Source: Tulasnella sp. 424
Lineage: Eukaryota; Basidiomycota; Agaricomycetes; Cantharellales; Tulasnellaceae
DNA length: 64,000 nt
Direction of reading: 5' to 3'
Assembly: GCA_019633425.1 (NCBI GenBank)
Contig: WSUB01000033.1
Span: 186,001 to 250,000, forward strand
Part shown: positions 11,931 through 25,776 of the stretch, piece by piece
How the letters are laid out: every line of letters starts with the position of its first letter
How positions within the stretch are numbered: the stretch's first letter is position 1
Notes under the pieces: model-generated
The model's input: the letters and a program-made list of their open reading frames with translations, nothing else
The model's database searches: none
Told to the model about the DNA's origin: nothing
Translations under genes and position numbers: made by a program

Positions 11931-12478
11931 CCTTGACATGCGCGGCGTTAGAAGGTCTATCTTACGTCAATACGTCAACCATGGAGCCACACACACGCCC
12001 ATTGAGCGCTTAATGCCTGAGAATCAACTTAATGCGATCTTTGTGCGCCATCAGCGTGTTCTCGAGCCGGTGCAAGATGTCTCCGAATGGTTCTCTCTGA
12101 ACAGCATTTTGCACGAGGCATTTCCTGGCCAGTGCCTTTTTCAGCTCGGATGCAGAATGTCGAGCAACGAATTTATGCCAATGGGCCCGCAGAACGTGCC
12201 GTGCTGTGGGCGGTATTGCTTCTCTTACTACGGCAAATTCCTGCACTGCCACAGACCAGTGCGTTTCGTTAGACGCCCTTGGAAAGAAACGGCATTGCCT
12301 TATCCAGATGGCGACGCCGAAGCCTTCTATCACGCACTGGGCGACCGTTCTAACCCTCCCGGAGTGTATTGAGTTGTAAACATCGCCATACAAGCCGCTC
12401 TATTTAACATCGACAATTCGCGGCGTATCAGTCGCATCCCCGTACCACACCCGATCACACTCCTCAGAAACAACATTC
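11931..12478. other. Spacer with three overlapping open frames, no assigned gene
   Basis: Between the hydrolase stop and the AIM24 start, long open stretches occur in two plus frames and on the minus strand (12010-12393). None matches a family I recognise and their splice context is poor. The region should also hold the AIM24 promoter. A small gene cannot be excluded. Confidence 0.4.
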
Positions 12479-13520
12479 ATGGAACCAAGCTCTCCCTTCG
12501 CCGGTGCCCTCCGCGGTCCTCAGCAGCCAGGGCAGCCAAGTCACCAACAGCAACCCATGCAGCAACCCCATCAGATTGCCGCGTCGATGACAAACATCTC
12601 CGGCAACAGTAGCGGAAGTAAGGATAAATCGTTAACGAGAAAATGAATCTTGGACTGATAAAATCAATTTCTAGTTGCATATCGTATCGACCACAGGGAC
12701 TCTAATACCCTGCTGGTAGCAAATATTTCCAGCGGGGCAACGATGAAGGTCAAGCCAGGGGCGATGGTTGCCATGGAAGGCACCGTTCAGGTTCGTGGAG
12801 AAGTTAAGGTATCGCTGAAGAAGCTCTTCACCGGGGGAGAAATGGCCGAATCCATCTTCTCTGGATTTGGTGAAGGTGCGGCAGCCGTTTTCGTAGCTGT
12901 CAGTTCTTATACTCATTTATTGGATCTGGCAACATCCCACAGTTCTCCTCGCACCCGAGATCTGGGGAGATGTAGTCCCCATCACCATTGACCCACAGAC
13001 AACTTGGCGGATTGGCAAGGATGCCTTCCTTGCTAGTACCCAGGAGGTTATCCGAACGAATAAGTCCCAAGGACTGGGCAAAGGCTTATGTATGCTCGCA
13101 TGTCAACATCACACGAATTGACTTCTGACGCTTTCTCCCTTGCATAGTCTCAGGAGAAGGAATTTTCGTTACAGAAGTAACTGGAACAGGAATTCTCTTC
13201 GTTCAATCCTTGGGGGCCATCGTTCAACGCACCCTTCGAACCGGAGAAGAATGGGTCGTTGATAATGGGCACCTCGTTGCTTGGACAGCTAGCTACAAGA
13301 TTGAGCGTATCAAGGGTGGAGGCTTCATCTCTCGAGCCGCGACCGATGAAGGCTTGGTTTGCCGGTGAGTACGCTTCTCCGGGTGTCACCAGATCGAGCG
13401 GCAGCTAACTACCATTAATCCAATAGCTTCACTGGACCCGGAACGATTTACATTCAGACGAGGAACCCTGAGGCCTTAGTTGGCTGGATTCGCGCTCAGA
13501 TGCCATCTCAGAGTTATTAG
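12479..13520 (+). CDS. AIM24-family protein (mitochondrial biogenesis AIM24/TRAP-like fold)
   Basis: Exons 12479-12617, 12675-12869, 12943-13089, 13148-13364 and 13427-13520 give 263 residues. A Gln/Pro-rich N-terminus of about 45 residues precedes the AIM24 (DUF124) domain. Family-typical blocks are AYRIDHRDSNTL, MKVKPGAMVAMEG, VKVSLKKLFTGGE, VLLAPEIWGDVV, GKGLFSGEGIFV and RFTGPGTIYIQTRNP. Yeast AIM24 influences mitochondrial inner-membrane organisation, but several fungal paralogues lack a mitochondrial presequence and none is obvious here, so localisation is open. The 3' end converges on the small minus-strand gene ending at 13700. A diverged second member lies at 29775-30830. Confidence 0.9.
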
Positions 13521-13699
13521 TTAGAAACGAGCTGGTTGTTCAGACAAGTTAAGGGAAATAACTGCGTATCCGTACAAAAAAAAAGAAACTTTCAATGATT
13601 CCGGTGTCAATCAGGTCGTGTCTTCCCCATTCGAAGCGAGTTTTTGCTTTTGATCTTCGAGTCGTATCCTGTAAAATTCGTGACACAAACCCACAATGG

Positions 13700-14050
13700 T
13701 CAGCTCGGATCTTTCATTGAGGGGGGATAGGCGTACTGGTTTCTCTTTAGCAGGATACGATATGTCCGCTCCTTCTTGATGCTTGACATCTGTTCCCAAT
13801 TCGCAATCCGGGACAATGTCTGTGCATCGAAGGAGACCGGTGATTAGCATTCGCCCCTTCAACTTACGGCTTCGGCTCGACTTACCCCATCTGAATTAAC
13901 TACCAGGGGGCCTAGTCTATCCAGTTTGACGGTCGTGCCTCCCACTTGTAGCTCTTGCTGACCGCCATTGTCAGAGGGCGCCTCGAGCAACAGAGGCTCG
14001 TGATGAGGTTCAGAGGTGGCTGCTGTTGTGGACTGTCCTTCCGATGTCAT
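13700..14050 (-). CDS. Small conserved fungal protein with LGPxVVNxDGTLSRI motif
   Basis: Two exons, 13886-14050 and 13700-13819 on the minus strand, give 94 residues. Splicing joins RLGPLVVNSDG directly to TLSRIANWEQM, creating a block I recall from many short fungal proteins that ends in a KRN-type stretch (here ILLKRNQYA). The N-terminus is Ser/Thr/Glu-rich and probably disordered. No TM or signal peptide was seen. Function is unknown. Reading through the intron instead gives an unrelated, unconserved tail, so the spliced form is preferred. It lies on the same strand as, and 3' of, the SET-domain gene. Confidence 0.75.
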
Positions 14051-14285
14051 TAATGTAGCAGGAGAAAACGATGCGCGACTAGGAGAAAAGAGTGCAGCGA
14101 GATTTATCTTTATGGAACGGGGAAGCCTATGTAATGAGCGCCATGCGTGCTACTCAACTGCGAGCACATTCTAGAAAAACCGAGTCACGTGTCTCACGAC
14201 GCTCAACACTGGGACCTCCATCCGAACGCGGGTGGCTGGTGTGCGAAGAAAACAGAAGAAATAGTATGTACAGTTCCACTACAGC

Positions 14286-16017
14286 TTACAGCTTGCTATT
14301 CTTCGCAATGTCGCTTGGCCCGCCAACCTTCTCCTCAGCCTTCCTTCCAAAGACAGGGTGGCTGTCTGGTTCATTCGCCCACTTTCGATTCAGGAAGACT
14401 TGCGGAGTATCTTCTCCGATTTCCCGAGCGAACCATTTTGCAGCGAGCGCTCGCCATTCCGATGCTGCTTCGAGGCTGCCAGAACCGGTGCAAGCGAAAC
14501 GTCAGGCTCGACAACGGATCGCAGCTGGAATTAGCGAGAACAGGATTGCTTACTCAGAGTGTGCGGTGGCTACGATAGCGGCATCTGCAGCTAGCTGTCC
14601 TCGCCTAAGATATTCAAATAAGCCTTGAACGGGCGAGCAGAACGGCTTGAACTATTACTTACTCGCTGACGTAATGTTCCTCCTCTCCTAGTTTCCAAAT
14701 ATTATTGACAATGGCAATTGCTTCTTTGCCTGTCAGGGTTTGCTCGTTCCATGCTTTCAGTTGGACGTATAGGTTGGCCATAGCCGTTAAACGTCGGTCC
14801 GACTCCTTTGACTGTTCTTCCGGAAGAGTGCAAACCGGACAGTCGCAGTCAAAGTGGTAGTTCTCTTTCAGATGTTTCCTGTTTGTCGAGCAGAAAAGGA
14901 TGCGGTTTGATTAGAGGTCCTTCTACTCGAAGGAGCTTGAGACGTACTGTCGCTCAGCGCGAGGTTTCTTAGAGTCGATGTATGTCGTGAGAAGCTCCTA
15001 CGGGAACTAGTTAGCAACCGAGACCATACGAATCGGAGCTATGTGCAGAAAGCTTAGCTTACCTCTCCTGCTCGAATGTTGCGCAATGCATGAACATCTG
15101 TTGGGAGAATTTGGGACCGCACGTCAGGCACTTAAACACTCGACTGTAATGACACTCTCACATAGCGTCTCTTCCCCCTCTCTCCAATTGTACACCGTAT
15201 TGAAAGCACCCGCGCAAGCGTGATTCAGACGAGCCGCCTCTGGGAAGATAGCCATGCTATCTCCAGCAGCGAAGGCGTTGGTCTGCATGATCGAGAATGG
15301 AATGTGTTTTTCGGGTAGGTTTGGTAGATAAGATAATGACATGAATTTCGCTAGTTGTGTTTCGGTGAGGTTGGCAATTTGGTTGAGGACGTATTCTGTT
15401 GGGTTCTCTTCGGCTGCAGAGTACACGTGTTAGTCAGCAGGGGCATATACCAGAAATAATGAAGGCTTCACTTACTGTGCGATGGAAGACGAATTATGGC
15501 TTTGTCCTTGAGGATGAGTTCCCCAGCCTTTTCATGATAGATTTGGAGCTATTCAGTGTGCTGTGTTCACACTCTTCTTCACGAGCACCCACCATGATAT
15601 CTCTTGCAGCCAGCATGCCTTTTCCTCGACCCGGTAGATCGACAACCTGGAAAATTTGACCAGGGTTCTCCTTGTTCTTGATGACCACGGGCTCCTTCCG
15701 TATCGGCGCAGGCTCAGCGGCGCCAAGACCATCGGCTTTCCAGTATGGCCGGGTTATGATAATGCATAAAACGGACGAAAGGACTGCAATCAAGATTTTT
15801 ATGGCAGGGCTAAACAGGACAGATTGAGACTGTTGCTTCTTGAGCTGGGCTTTACGGAGTGATTTCTGCAGGATGCCGAAAACCGCAATTTCTACGAGGT
15901 AAGCCAACGATTATCTCGACATAATGCTAAACTCACCTTGGTTGGTGCTGTTGGTGCATTCTTTTCATCGACTTTTGGTTCATCGCTGGAAGCGGCGCCG
16001 CGACGTTTGGTAGCCAT
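14286..16017 (-). CDS. SET-domain protein with an N-terminal transmembrane anchor
   Basis: Nine minus-strand exons: 15937-16017, 15593-15865, 15476-15527, 15162-15413, 15063-15097, 14948-14997, 14663-14878, 14554-14604 and 14286-14475 (399 residues). A basic N-terminus precedes one TM segment (about 45-65, core ILIAVLSSVLCIII). The SET domain starts at VVDLPGRGKGMLAARDI and includes the NHxC-type motif RLNHACAGAF, YVHALRNIRAGEELLTTY and a post-SET cluster CDCPVC. It resembles fungal SET-5/SMYD-like lysine methyltransferases. The TM anchor suggests a non-nuclear substrate, perhaps ER or mitochondrial outer membrane, but this is inference. The C-terminal half is helical and may be TPR-like. Confidence 0.85.
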
Positions 16018-17855
16018 GCTGGTTGTAGTCTGTGCGTGACAGTAAAACGTGGACTTTGTCTCGCGGGTTTGCCAAGATTGGCCCGTGATCACGTGACGGC
16101 TTGCTGACAAGCGTTAGTGTTTCCCGAGCTCCTTCCGAGGCGAGACCGAGCCGAAGGTTGAACTTCTATCGTCTAGGAAAATCCGGAGATAGCAAAGGTC
16201 CGAGGGTCGAGGTCGAGCAGGCCTTTCTATTTCAGGAAGGCGTATTTTGGGGCCAGTGCACCAAGAGACGTTAGATCCGAGATGCCGGTGGAAATCATTG
16301 CAAACGACCATCTTGTCGTTTCCCGCTTGAACAATGGTCAAGAAAATCAGTACGACAAAAATAGTGTCATTGGAGTTGGGCACATTGACTAGAGCAGCTA
16401 GGGCGTTTTCGGAATCGTTTTCCGATTATCGGGCAGATGGGGCTCCCTAGATAACCGAGGTGGCTGTTGCACAATCAATGACAGCCATCAGAAGGAAATA
16501 AAAATTTGGCGTGCAATGGTTGCGGTACCGACGCCAGTCCCAGCTTTACGGCACTAAAATATCGATGCCAAGCGGGAGAGGTAAGCCGTTCGATGGCCAG
16601 CAAATGTCCCTTGTACGCAACTTGTACGCGTTACGAGGCCGTACATCAGCTGATTAGGATGCGGAGCAGAAGTCGAGCTAGGCGGTGGAGCGTCACAGCC
16701 GGGTCCGCAATTCTAAGCGGCATCGCGCAGCAAGCAGAAGAAGGGCGTTTCGGCGCGAGCCTGTTCTTCGCCTTCAGCCCAAGACAGCCGAGTCGGCGGC
16801 TCATGAATCGAATCAAGTTCACGTCCATATTGACGGCAGATCAGGGGAAGACCCCAGAGCGTGCAAGGAACTTGAGGCAGGCCTTAAATCGTGCATCACT
16901 GATCCACGCGTAAAATGCATGGATGCCAGAGTGCTTGACTTGAACGAGCAATCACATCAGACACAGGAGAACATCTCCGTTGTCGAATAAGATCACAGAG
17001 AAGGTGCTGGCTTGGAACACATAGAGTCCGAGCATGCCTGTGCAACGCGGACTGCGGAAAGGTCTCTCCTACAAACCGGAAATGGAGGCACGTTGTTGAA
17101 AACTCCCACGGTTTCTCTCGACAGTTCGACTTCGAAGGGAAGGAACACGAGTTCCCTCCCCTCTCTTTGGTTTACCCACCTGCTCCCCCGTCTTCACAAC
17201 GCGACGCACCACCATCACCGCCGTATCCATCAATCTAGGCGGTTGCAGATCTCGGTAACGTCAACAAGAAACCGACAAGCAGCCATTTTTTCAACACTCA
17301 GCATTCGGAACATCAACTCATCTCGACCTCGCTAGATTCAGTTGTGAGTAGAGAGGCAGCGGTGGGCAAAAGTCCCTACTCGACCTCTGACAAGCTTTGC
17401 CATGCTTTCGTCACTCTCTCCGTCATTGAAAATTCTGCTGGTGGGTGCCGGCATTGCTGCCAACAAACTCTCTCGTCCCACATCCCTGACCTCTCCCCTT
17501 ACTCTTTGTTGTCGTGCTGCAGGCTTGATTCATCAAATAAACCACTAAACCACTCCCTTCGCTTTCTTTCACCTATTTTGTCTCATCTCTAGTCTCAAGG
17601 TAAGTTTCCTCCCTTCCGAATTCCGAGCATTTTATTCTGGTCTGGGTCCAAGAATCCATAACGCCTCATCCCCGATACTTCCTCACCTCGCTGAACAAAC
17701 CTGGCTTCTTCCCCTTTTTACCTTACGTTCCCAAACAAGTCTTTTCCCTTCCGTTCCCTTCCCTCCCCTTTCTTTCATTTTCGGCTGGTGGTGGAGGCTC
17801 CTAGCAAGTCCGCTGACAAAAATCTTTCTACGTTGTTCTCACTACCAGATAATTC
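16018..17855. promoter_or_regulatory. Divergent intergenic region between SET gene and KIN4-like gene
   Basis: No gene is supported in these 1.84 kb. A CACGTGAC E-box/CDE1-like site lies near 16091, close to the SET gene start. From about 17450 to 17850 the plus strand is strongly pyrimidine-rich, as in many fungal promoters and leaders. Short open frames around 16500-16990 overlap on both strands and lack splice context. Confidence 0.5.
17600..17848 (+). other. Candidate 5'-UTR intron of the KIN4-like gene
   Basis: A consensus donor (AAG then GTAAGT) at 17600 and an acceptor ctaccag ending at 17848 enclose a pyrimidine-rich 249-nt stretch. Only seven bases separate the acceptor from the ATG. 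RNA reads would settle it. Confidence 0.45.
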
Positions 17856-20800
17856 ATGGACGTCGACGACGAACAGCTTTTTGGAGGCTCACCAACGGCC
17901 GGGGATCCATTCGCACCCTCAAACGGCACTCTGCAAGTCCCACCAGAGGTTCCGACATCACCATCAAATTCACGTTCGGCCGGCCGGTCAGCCTCCGTCG
18001 CCGTCTACAGTTCATCCACAGGCGCACCTCTATCTCCCGCACCACCACAGTCACAACAATCGTCCCGAAAACGTGCGAGTCATGGAGTTAGCTCATCCAG
18101 TAATCAAGAATCCTCATCCCGACGGGTGTATCCCGATGTGTACTCCTTGCCTGCTGCTGTGGCTTACGCCGCTGCCCACCCTCGCCGACAAATTCCCAAG
18201 TTCGGCCCTTACCTCCTGCTACAGACTCTTGGAGAAGGAGAGTTCGGTAAAGTCAAGCTAGGCTTGCACCAGGATTACGGGGAGGAGGTCGCTGTCAAGC
18301 TCATCAGGCGCGGCAGCGTCGACAACGCCGTGAGGTTCAGCAAGATTGAACGCGAGATTGAAGTGCTACGGGTGGGTAACCTCATGTTTACCTCTGACTA
18401 TCAGCGCTTGCTCACACACTTCGGTGGTTACGTAGCATCTTCGACATCCTAATATCGTGCGGCTGTACGACGTGATCGAAACCGACAAATACATCGGCAT
18501 TATCATCGAATACGCATCCGGTGGCGAGCTCTTTGACCATATTCTCGCACACCGATACCTCCGAGAGAAAGACGCTGGGAAACTCTTCGCTCAGCTAATC
18601 TCGGGCGTATCGTACCTCCACGCCAAGAAAATCGTCCATCGCGATCTCAAGCTTGAGAATCTTCTTTTGGATCGCAACCGAAATGTAATCATCACGGACT
18701 TCGGCTTTGCCAACAAGTTCGAACACAAGTCCGATGATCTGATGCAGACGAGTTGCGGTAGTCCTTGCTACGCCGCTCCGGAGTTGGTCATCAGCGAGGG
18801 TCTTTACGTCGGTAGTGCCGTCGACATCTGGTCTTGCGGTGTAATTCTCTACGCCATGCTCGCCGGATATCTCCCATTCGACGACGATCCAGCCAATCCC
18901 GACGGAGACAACATCAATCTACTGTACAAGTACATCATCAACACAAAACTCACCTTCCCCGACTACGTGTCCGTCGAAGCACGCGACCTTCTGGGTTTGA
19001 TGCTGGTACCCGATCCGGCCCGCCGTTGCGACCTGGAGACGATCAAGCGACACCCTTGGCTCGGAGCGTACTCGAGCCTATTCGAAAAGACTGTAGAGGA
19101 CCTCGAGGCTCAAGCTATGGAGTCGCAGAATGCGAAGAGGATGCAGTACCAAAAGATGATGCGTGCAAGGGAGAAGGAGGCCATGCCGCAACAGATGAAG
19201 ATGAATCGTACCCAGAGCGCCCGGTTGGATACAGGCTCAAGCGGAGCTATGGCACCTGCCATGTCTTCCTCCGCCTCGACGAGGACAGGTCGCGGTCACG
19301 AGTTCTTGTACGAAACTGGTGGTCAAGAGTTGAATCCCCCAACCACGAGAGGCGGGCGTGCGGTGGCTTCTGCAATCATTTCGACCTCGCATGCCTCTGC
19401 GTATGACGATGATCCATTCGGGACCCACAAGCCTCAGGTTGAAGCTCCTCCGCCTAGGCAACACAACGGCGAGCACCCGCATGACGATGGTTCGAGGTCA
19501 AGGAAGTCATCCACTCGATCCAAGACCAGCAAGTCGCCCGGCAAGACACCCGCCGTACCCCCGCCTCCACCGGTTCAGAGCCCGCCTGCCGGAAAGAAGA
19601 AGGGTGGTTACAGGCATACCATTCAGCTCGAGTACGACAACAGCGAAGAGCAACAGCAGCCAGCGGTTCCTCCACCTCCACCTGTTCTCAATGGGGCTTT
19701 GGCCACTCCACATGTGGACGTCTTCGTTTCGTCCCCAAGTACTGGCGCACCTCCATTCTCGAATGGCGTTTCGTCGGCTGCCGCGAGCAGCGCTGCTGAT
19801 TCGTCCATCTTCACTTCCAGCTCTGCCAACGGTACCACGGAGACCGCTACTTCGGCCACCTCGAGCGGTGCTATGGACGTGGATGTTGAATCGGCCGGTG
19901 AGAATGAGGCGGTCATTCCGATGGAGGTCAGCGCTGGTGATAGGGATGGCCAGGACACGCCGAAGAAGCCTTCCAGGGACGCTGCCAATGTCACGACGCC
20001 CAAGGGACCGAAGACGCCTACCTCTATCAGCACGTCTGGCGCCGCTGCCGCTGGTCCCCCGTCTCCCACCACACCCAAAGTGGCCAGCAGGGCACCTTCG
20101 ATGCCCCCGCTCAGTGCTTCTCCGCCACTCAAGCGCAATCCCGCTACCGAACCGATTGTACCAACCAGGGCCGCTTTGGTGGATGCACTCGAGACCGCAG
20201 CCGTCCCAACATTGCCCACTCCTGCAATCCCCCCACTACCACTGTCGTTGGCCCAAGAGGAGAGATCTTCCACGACTACCGCCGTATCGACCTCTTCCTC
20301 CGCTATCTCTGTCACTCCGTCAAACAGCACTGCCAGCAATAAGAGTTCGGCCAGACACCGGAAGGGATTGTCCTTGGACAAATTCAACCTCGGGTTCCTT
20401 GGTGGTTCCACCGAGAAGCGGGGTGGCGATCTTAAAACGCCAACTGGAGGAAGCAAGAAGAGCATCGATTATCCTCCACCTGCTTTCGATCCCACGAGCA
20501 TTCCTCCCAGCGCGTCACCGAGTCAGAACCCGGAGACCGCGTCCACCAAGAGCAAAGCGTCTCGTAGAAAGACTTTGACGCTGATGATGGGCGAGCAGTT
20601 TGGAACCGCTAAGTAAGTCTACCTTTTTAGTGTTGGTTTTCTGAGCAACACTGACATCATTTGCAGAGGAACGCGCGACAAGAGCAAGGCTCACCGTTCG
20701 GTTACTGGGCCGATCAATGCGTCCTCTGAGCCGGCCTTAGCAACTGGGTCGAGACCGGTGCCCGCCAAGGAAATGCCGCAAACAGCGGATGTCAACGGAG

Positions 20801-22114
20801 CCTTCAACGAGAAACCGAGTGTCCAAGCAAAGGCTCCTGTCACACCTGGCATCGGCGCCGACCACAGTAATGATATGGGACCTGGTGCTTCTACCGGAAA
20901 GGCGAAGAAAGTCATGGATTGGTTCCGTAAGCGCAGCCTCGCCAAGAATGCTGGCGACTCTGCCTTTGCAATCCAACCTCCAGCAGACCCACACCGCCCA
21001 CCTGCTATGGCACCTTTCGAGGTCCGTACACAAGAAGGCGAACCGCTCACCCCAACGGCAGAAACGTATCGTTCCAAGGAAAATGGCGATTCTTCAACCT
21101 CCGTCAGCACGCCTCAGGTCGTCGTTACTGCGGTGGAGGGTTCACAGCCACCGACATGGGGGCCCACCCCCAGATCTGCATCTGGTCAAAGCCAGGCCAG
21201 CACGGATACATCTTTGTCTGCTCACTCTGGAGCCAAAGGACCCTCTGCGGCTGGGGTCACTGCAACCTCGACCTCGTCGCACATCCCACCGGTCGCCAAG
21301 CGGGCTGCAGAAGCATTGGCCAACGTCGCTTTCAGGAATCCTCCTGCCGCTGCCGCAACCAAGGCCTTCAACAAAGCTATGCTTCGTGTTCACCATGGTG
21401 CTGTTGATCAAGCAACCATCACCACAGGCTCACCGCCCGAAGTTTTCGAGCACGTCACTCAGGTCCTCATCAGCATGGGCATCGAACTTCAAAAAGAGTC
21501 CGAGTTCAAGTACAGGTGCATTAGGCACAAGAGGAAGAAGATTGCAGGTGCTACGTCGGGGACGAAGGAATCTTCGGCCTCCAGCAGCTTGTCGGCGGTC
21601 AATATGTCGGGTGCCGCTGCTTCGAATGGGGTGAGGGAGACTCGACAATTCTAGATATGGCTTCCCGAGACTGACTGTTATCTTTTCTTTCAAGGTTGAT
21701 CGTAGAGGTTTACCACTTCCATCATCAAACTCCTTCGGGAGCACGGGTGGCATGCTTCGTGGCTTACTCATGCGTCGTGGGTCCCACACCCCAACCCCGC
21801 AGCTTACCCCTCATGGCCTGGAAGACGAAGAACGCGGAGCCGTCGTCGAATTGCCTGAAGGCGCACCAAAAGAACCCATTTACGGCGACCGTACCATTGA
21901 TATGCAAGACGAAGTTCGCTTCTCGGTCGAACTCACCCGTATCGACCGACTCGAAGACACATTCAGCTTGGATATTCGCCGCCTAAAGGGCAATCTCCGC
22001 AGCTATAAATTCTTATATGATACTCTTAGAGAGTAGGTCATCTCCTTTCTTTCCCAGCCAATCACATATCTGACCGTTTTTCCTCACAATAGGCGTGCAA
22101 CCCCCGCACAGTAG
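17856..22114 (+). CDS. KIN4: Kin4/Ppk1-like Ser/Thr protein kinase with C-terminal KA1-like domain
   Basis: Exons 17856-18371, 18436-20612, 20667-21630, 21695-22032 and 22093-22114 give 1338 residues. The kinase domain spans about 118-382: GEGEFGKVKLG, VAVKL with Lys148, HRDLKLENLL, DFGFA, and an activation loop with TSCGSPCYAAPE. A kinase-domain insert DPANPDGDNINLLYKYI is the feature I associate with fungal Kin4/Ppk1 kinases of the CAMKL group. A disordered Ser/Pro-rich middle of about 800 residues follows. The C-terminus (RFSVELTRIDRL ... GNLRSYKFLYDTL) resembles a KA1 domain, which binds acidic membrane lipids. Yeast Kin4 enforces the spindle-position checkpoint and other fungal relatives act in polarity; the role here is inferred. 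Confidence 0.88.
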
Positions 22115-22603
22115 ATCAGCTTCCTTATTGTATTATAGATTTCATCCCGCTCTTCACCTTACCTGCTGCTGTGCTTATGCTTGGTACCACGTTGTCACAT
22201 CCCCGTTCAGCTTCTATGTTATCTTTCGTGTGCATTCTATCAATCCGGATTTCATTCTGATAATTGGACTGCTAGGATGGGGCTTTAACCCCTAACTTTG
22301 TTTTGACTCTCGTCTGGATTGTGCTACTCTACGGCTCGGCTTTCTCAGCTATTGCTCTCTCTTTGGCTTTACGACTGTCTTATGCAATGCGCTTTCTAAC
22401 AATACACGTGCAAATCCTTTGGGGGCCAGGAAGTCCTTGGGTACAAGGATGGAGATCAATGACAGAGGAGATATCTGGCTTAGCACAAAGCCCCATTCCG
22501 AATATGCGGACCGTTTACTGGGTATCGACTTCCAGAGTGGTGCCCCTGCGAACACTACCCCAACCTATCCGAGACTGAGTCAGATAACCGTTTCCTGGAG
22601 ATG
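22115..22603. other. Convergent 3' region, KIN4-like and GCD11
   Basis: Two convergent genes end here, so the 489 bp should hold both 3' UTRs. Short open frames overlap on both strands without splice context. Nothing else was recognised. Confidence 0.5.
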
Positions 22604-24285
22604 TTAATACGTGGCCCAATGCTCACCAACGAGACGCCAATGCTTGTCGATACGTCGGGACAATGCAACCTTTTCACCGATTTCGGTACATGCAGGAGAG
22701 GTGAGGAGAATTCGTGCCAGGTCGCCTTTGACACTCATCACTCGTCCGCCTGTGGATGTCGAGCCAATGTTGACCATGAGTACCTCGTTCTTGGTGAGTT
22801 TTTGGACCTGAAAACAATAGTTGGGCCCATTGTAAGTATTATTCCCAGCGTACGCAGAAGATACACCCACCTTTGTTTGCTTCTTGTCGTCAGACTTGAC
22901 ACCTAGTAACCGACGAAGCAAGAACAAGCTAATCTCCAACTCTAAAGAATCAGAGAGTCAGAGACGATGAAATCAACGGAATAGGATGTTCTCACCAGTA
23001 TAGATCTCCGGTAATGTCCCAACAGCGCCCAAAACCTGTCCCACCAAACGATCCGCTCGACAAAGCGTCGGGTCGATTTTAGTTCCGACACCAATGAGTC
23101 CTCCTGGAACAGCGAACTGTAGCTGATTGTTTTCGGCAAGTAATGTCACGATCTTGCTAAAGATAGGACGGCAATGGACCTTGCCCTCATCGTCCTTGGT
23201 GACAATCCCTGGCCGGACCTCGATGTCCTGTCCGAGCTTCAATACACCAGTGAGAATAGAGCCACCAGCTACACCACCCTTTAGTTCTTCGACCTCGGCA
23301 CCAGGTTTGTTGACGTCGAATGAACGAATAACGATGAGTCGCGGTGGGGAGGTGAAGTCGCGAGTGGGGACGGGAACACGCTTGACAATGTACTCGTTAA
23401 CAGCATCGATGTTGTACTTCAGCTGTGCAGAGATTGGAACGATAGGAGATGATTCGGCGACGGTTCCTGTGTAAAACAGCCGGGGTGTTCAGCGAACGAC
23501 AGTGACATCGTCTTAGAACTCCAGCATACCTTTGACGAATGCCGTGATGCTCTTATATTGTTCTTCGGCGGCTTGTTGGGTAATCAAGTCAACCTTGTTT
23601 TGAAGGATAATGATGTTTTGGAGTTTCATAATTTCGACGGCAGCAAGATGTTCAGACGTTTGCGGCTGAGGGCATGACTCATTGCCGGCGATGAGGAGTA
23701 GCGCAGCGTCCATGACAGCAGCACCGTTCAACATAGTTGCCATGAGAATGTCGTGTCCGGGGCACTAAGGAGGGGTTCGAGTTACGCGATGGTCCTCCAG
23801 GGCGGTAAGCTTGAACGTACGTCGACAAACGACACATGGCGAAGAAGCTTCATCCGTCCACCGCACCCTGGCCGTTCGCATTGCGGTCTTTCCTCCTTGT
23901 CAGACCGGTAGGAGCGGTAGCACCCTGGCCTCGGGCATTTTTCATTTTCGCACTTGTAAATCTGCGTCGACACCTGTTTCAGTATCCGGATCTTTCAGGC
24001 GGTCTGCAATTAGACCTACCTTAGCATTCGCGTACCCCAACTTGATTGTGATGTTCCGCTCAAGTTCGTTTTTGAATCTAACAGTCAAGACCCCAGAGAT
24101 AGCTTTGACGACAGTAGATTTTCCGTGAGCGACATGGCCGATGGTCCCAACGTTGATAGTAGCCTATTTATGCCTCAATAAGGTACTTCCGTGGTGCTAC
24201 TACCAAAGACAGGACAGACCTGTTTCTGAATGACAATAGGCGACAGTGGTGATAGCGTTGACGGGTCGATATCTAGTTCGGCCAT
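22604..24285 (-). CDS. GCD11: Eukaryotic translation initiation factor 2 subunit gamma
   Basis: Seven minus-strand exons: 24220-24285, 24020-24163, 23821-23961, 23530-23764, 22996-23466, 22871-22941 and 22604-22807 (443 residues). The G-domain is complete: G1 GHVAHGKST, switch region [12 protein letters not shown], a Cys-rich zinc knuckle ([11 protein letters not shown] and CERPGCGG), G3 VDCPGHD, G4 NKVD and G5 SAQ. Domains II and III follow. As part of eIF2 it binds GTP and initiator Met-tRNA and delivers it to the 40S subunit. The length is close to yeast Gcd11 minus its N-terminal extension. It is divergent from DIM1 across a 158-bp intergenic region. Confidence 0.97.
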
Positions 24286-24443
24286 GGTGAGGAGTAAAGT
24301 GGTTTTCAATCCAGGGAGTCAAAGTTGTTGAATGGACTCCCTTCAAGCGCGGTCCAAGTCCGTAGGGTTCTCAGGCACCTCCGTTTTTCCCGCGTTCAGG
24401 AGAACTCGATTTTACTCCGTTCCCTCTTCGGTCCCAATACCAA
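24286..24443. promoter_or_regulatory. Short bidirectional promoter of GCD11 and DIM1
   Basis: Only 158 bp separate the two start codons, so translation initiation (GCD11) and ribosome biogenesis (DIM1) genes must share control DNA. No specific factor site is claimed. Confidence 0.7.

Positions 24444-25776
<1,333 letters not shown>

Noticed and set aside
16506..16990. Overlapping plus-strand frames in the SET/KIN4 spacer
   Set aside because: Two frames overlap with no motif or splice structure; better explained as promoter DNA.
19358..20578. Plus-strand 406-codon frame with Arg/Pro-rich product, and a minus-strand 280-codon frame
   Set aside because: Both are shadows of the disordered middle of the KIN4-like kinase, whose frame continues through known kinase and KA1-like blocks.
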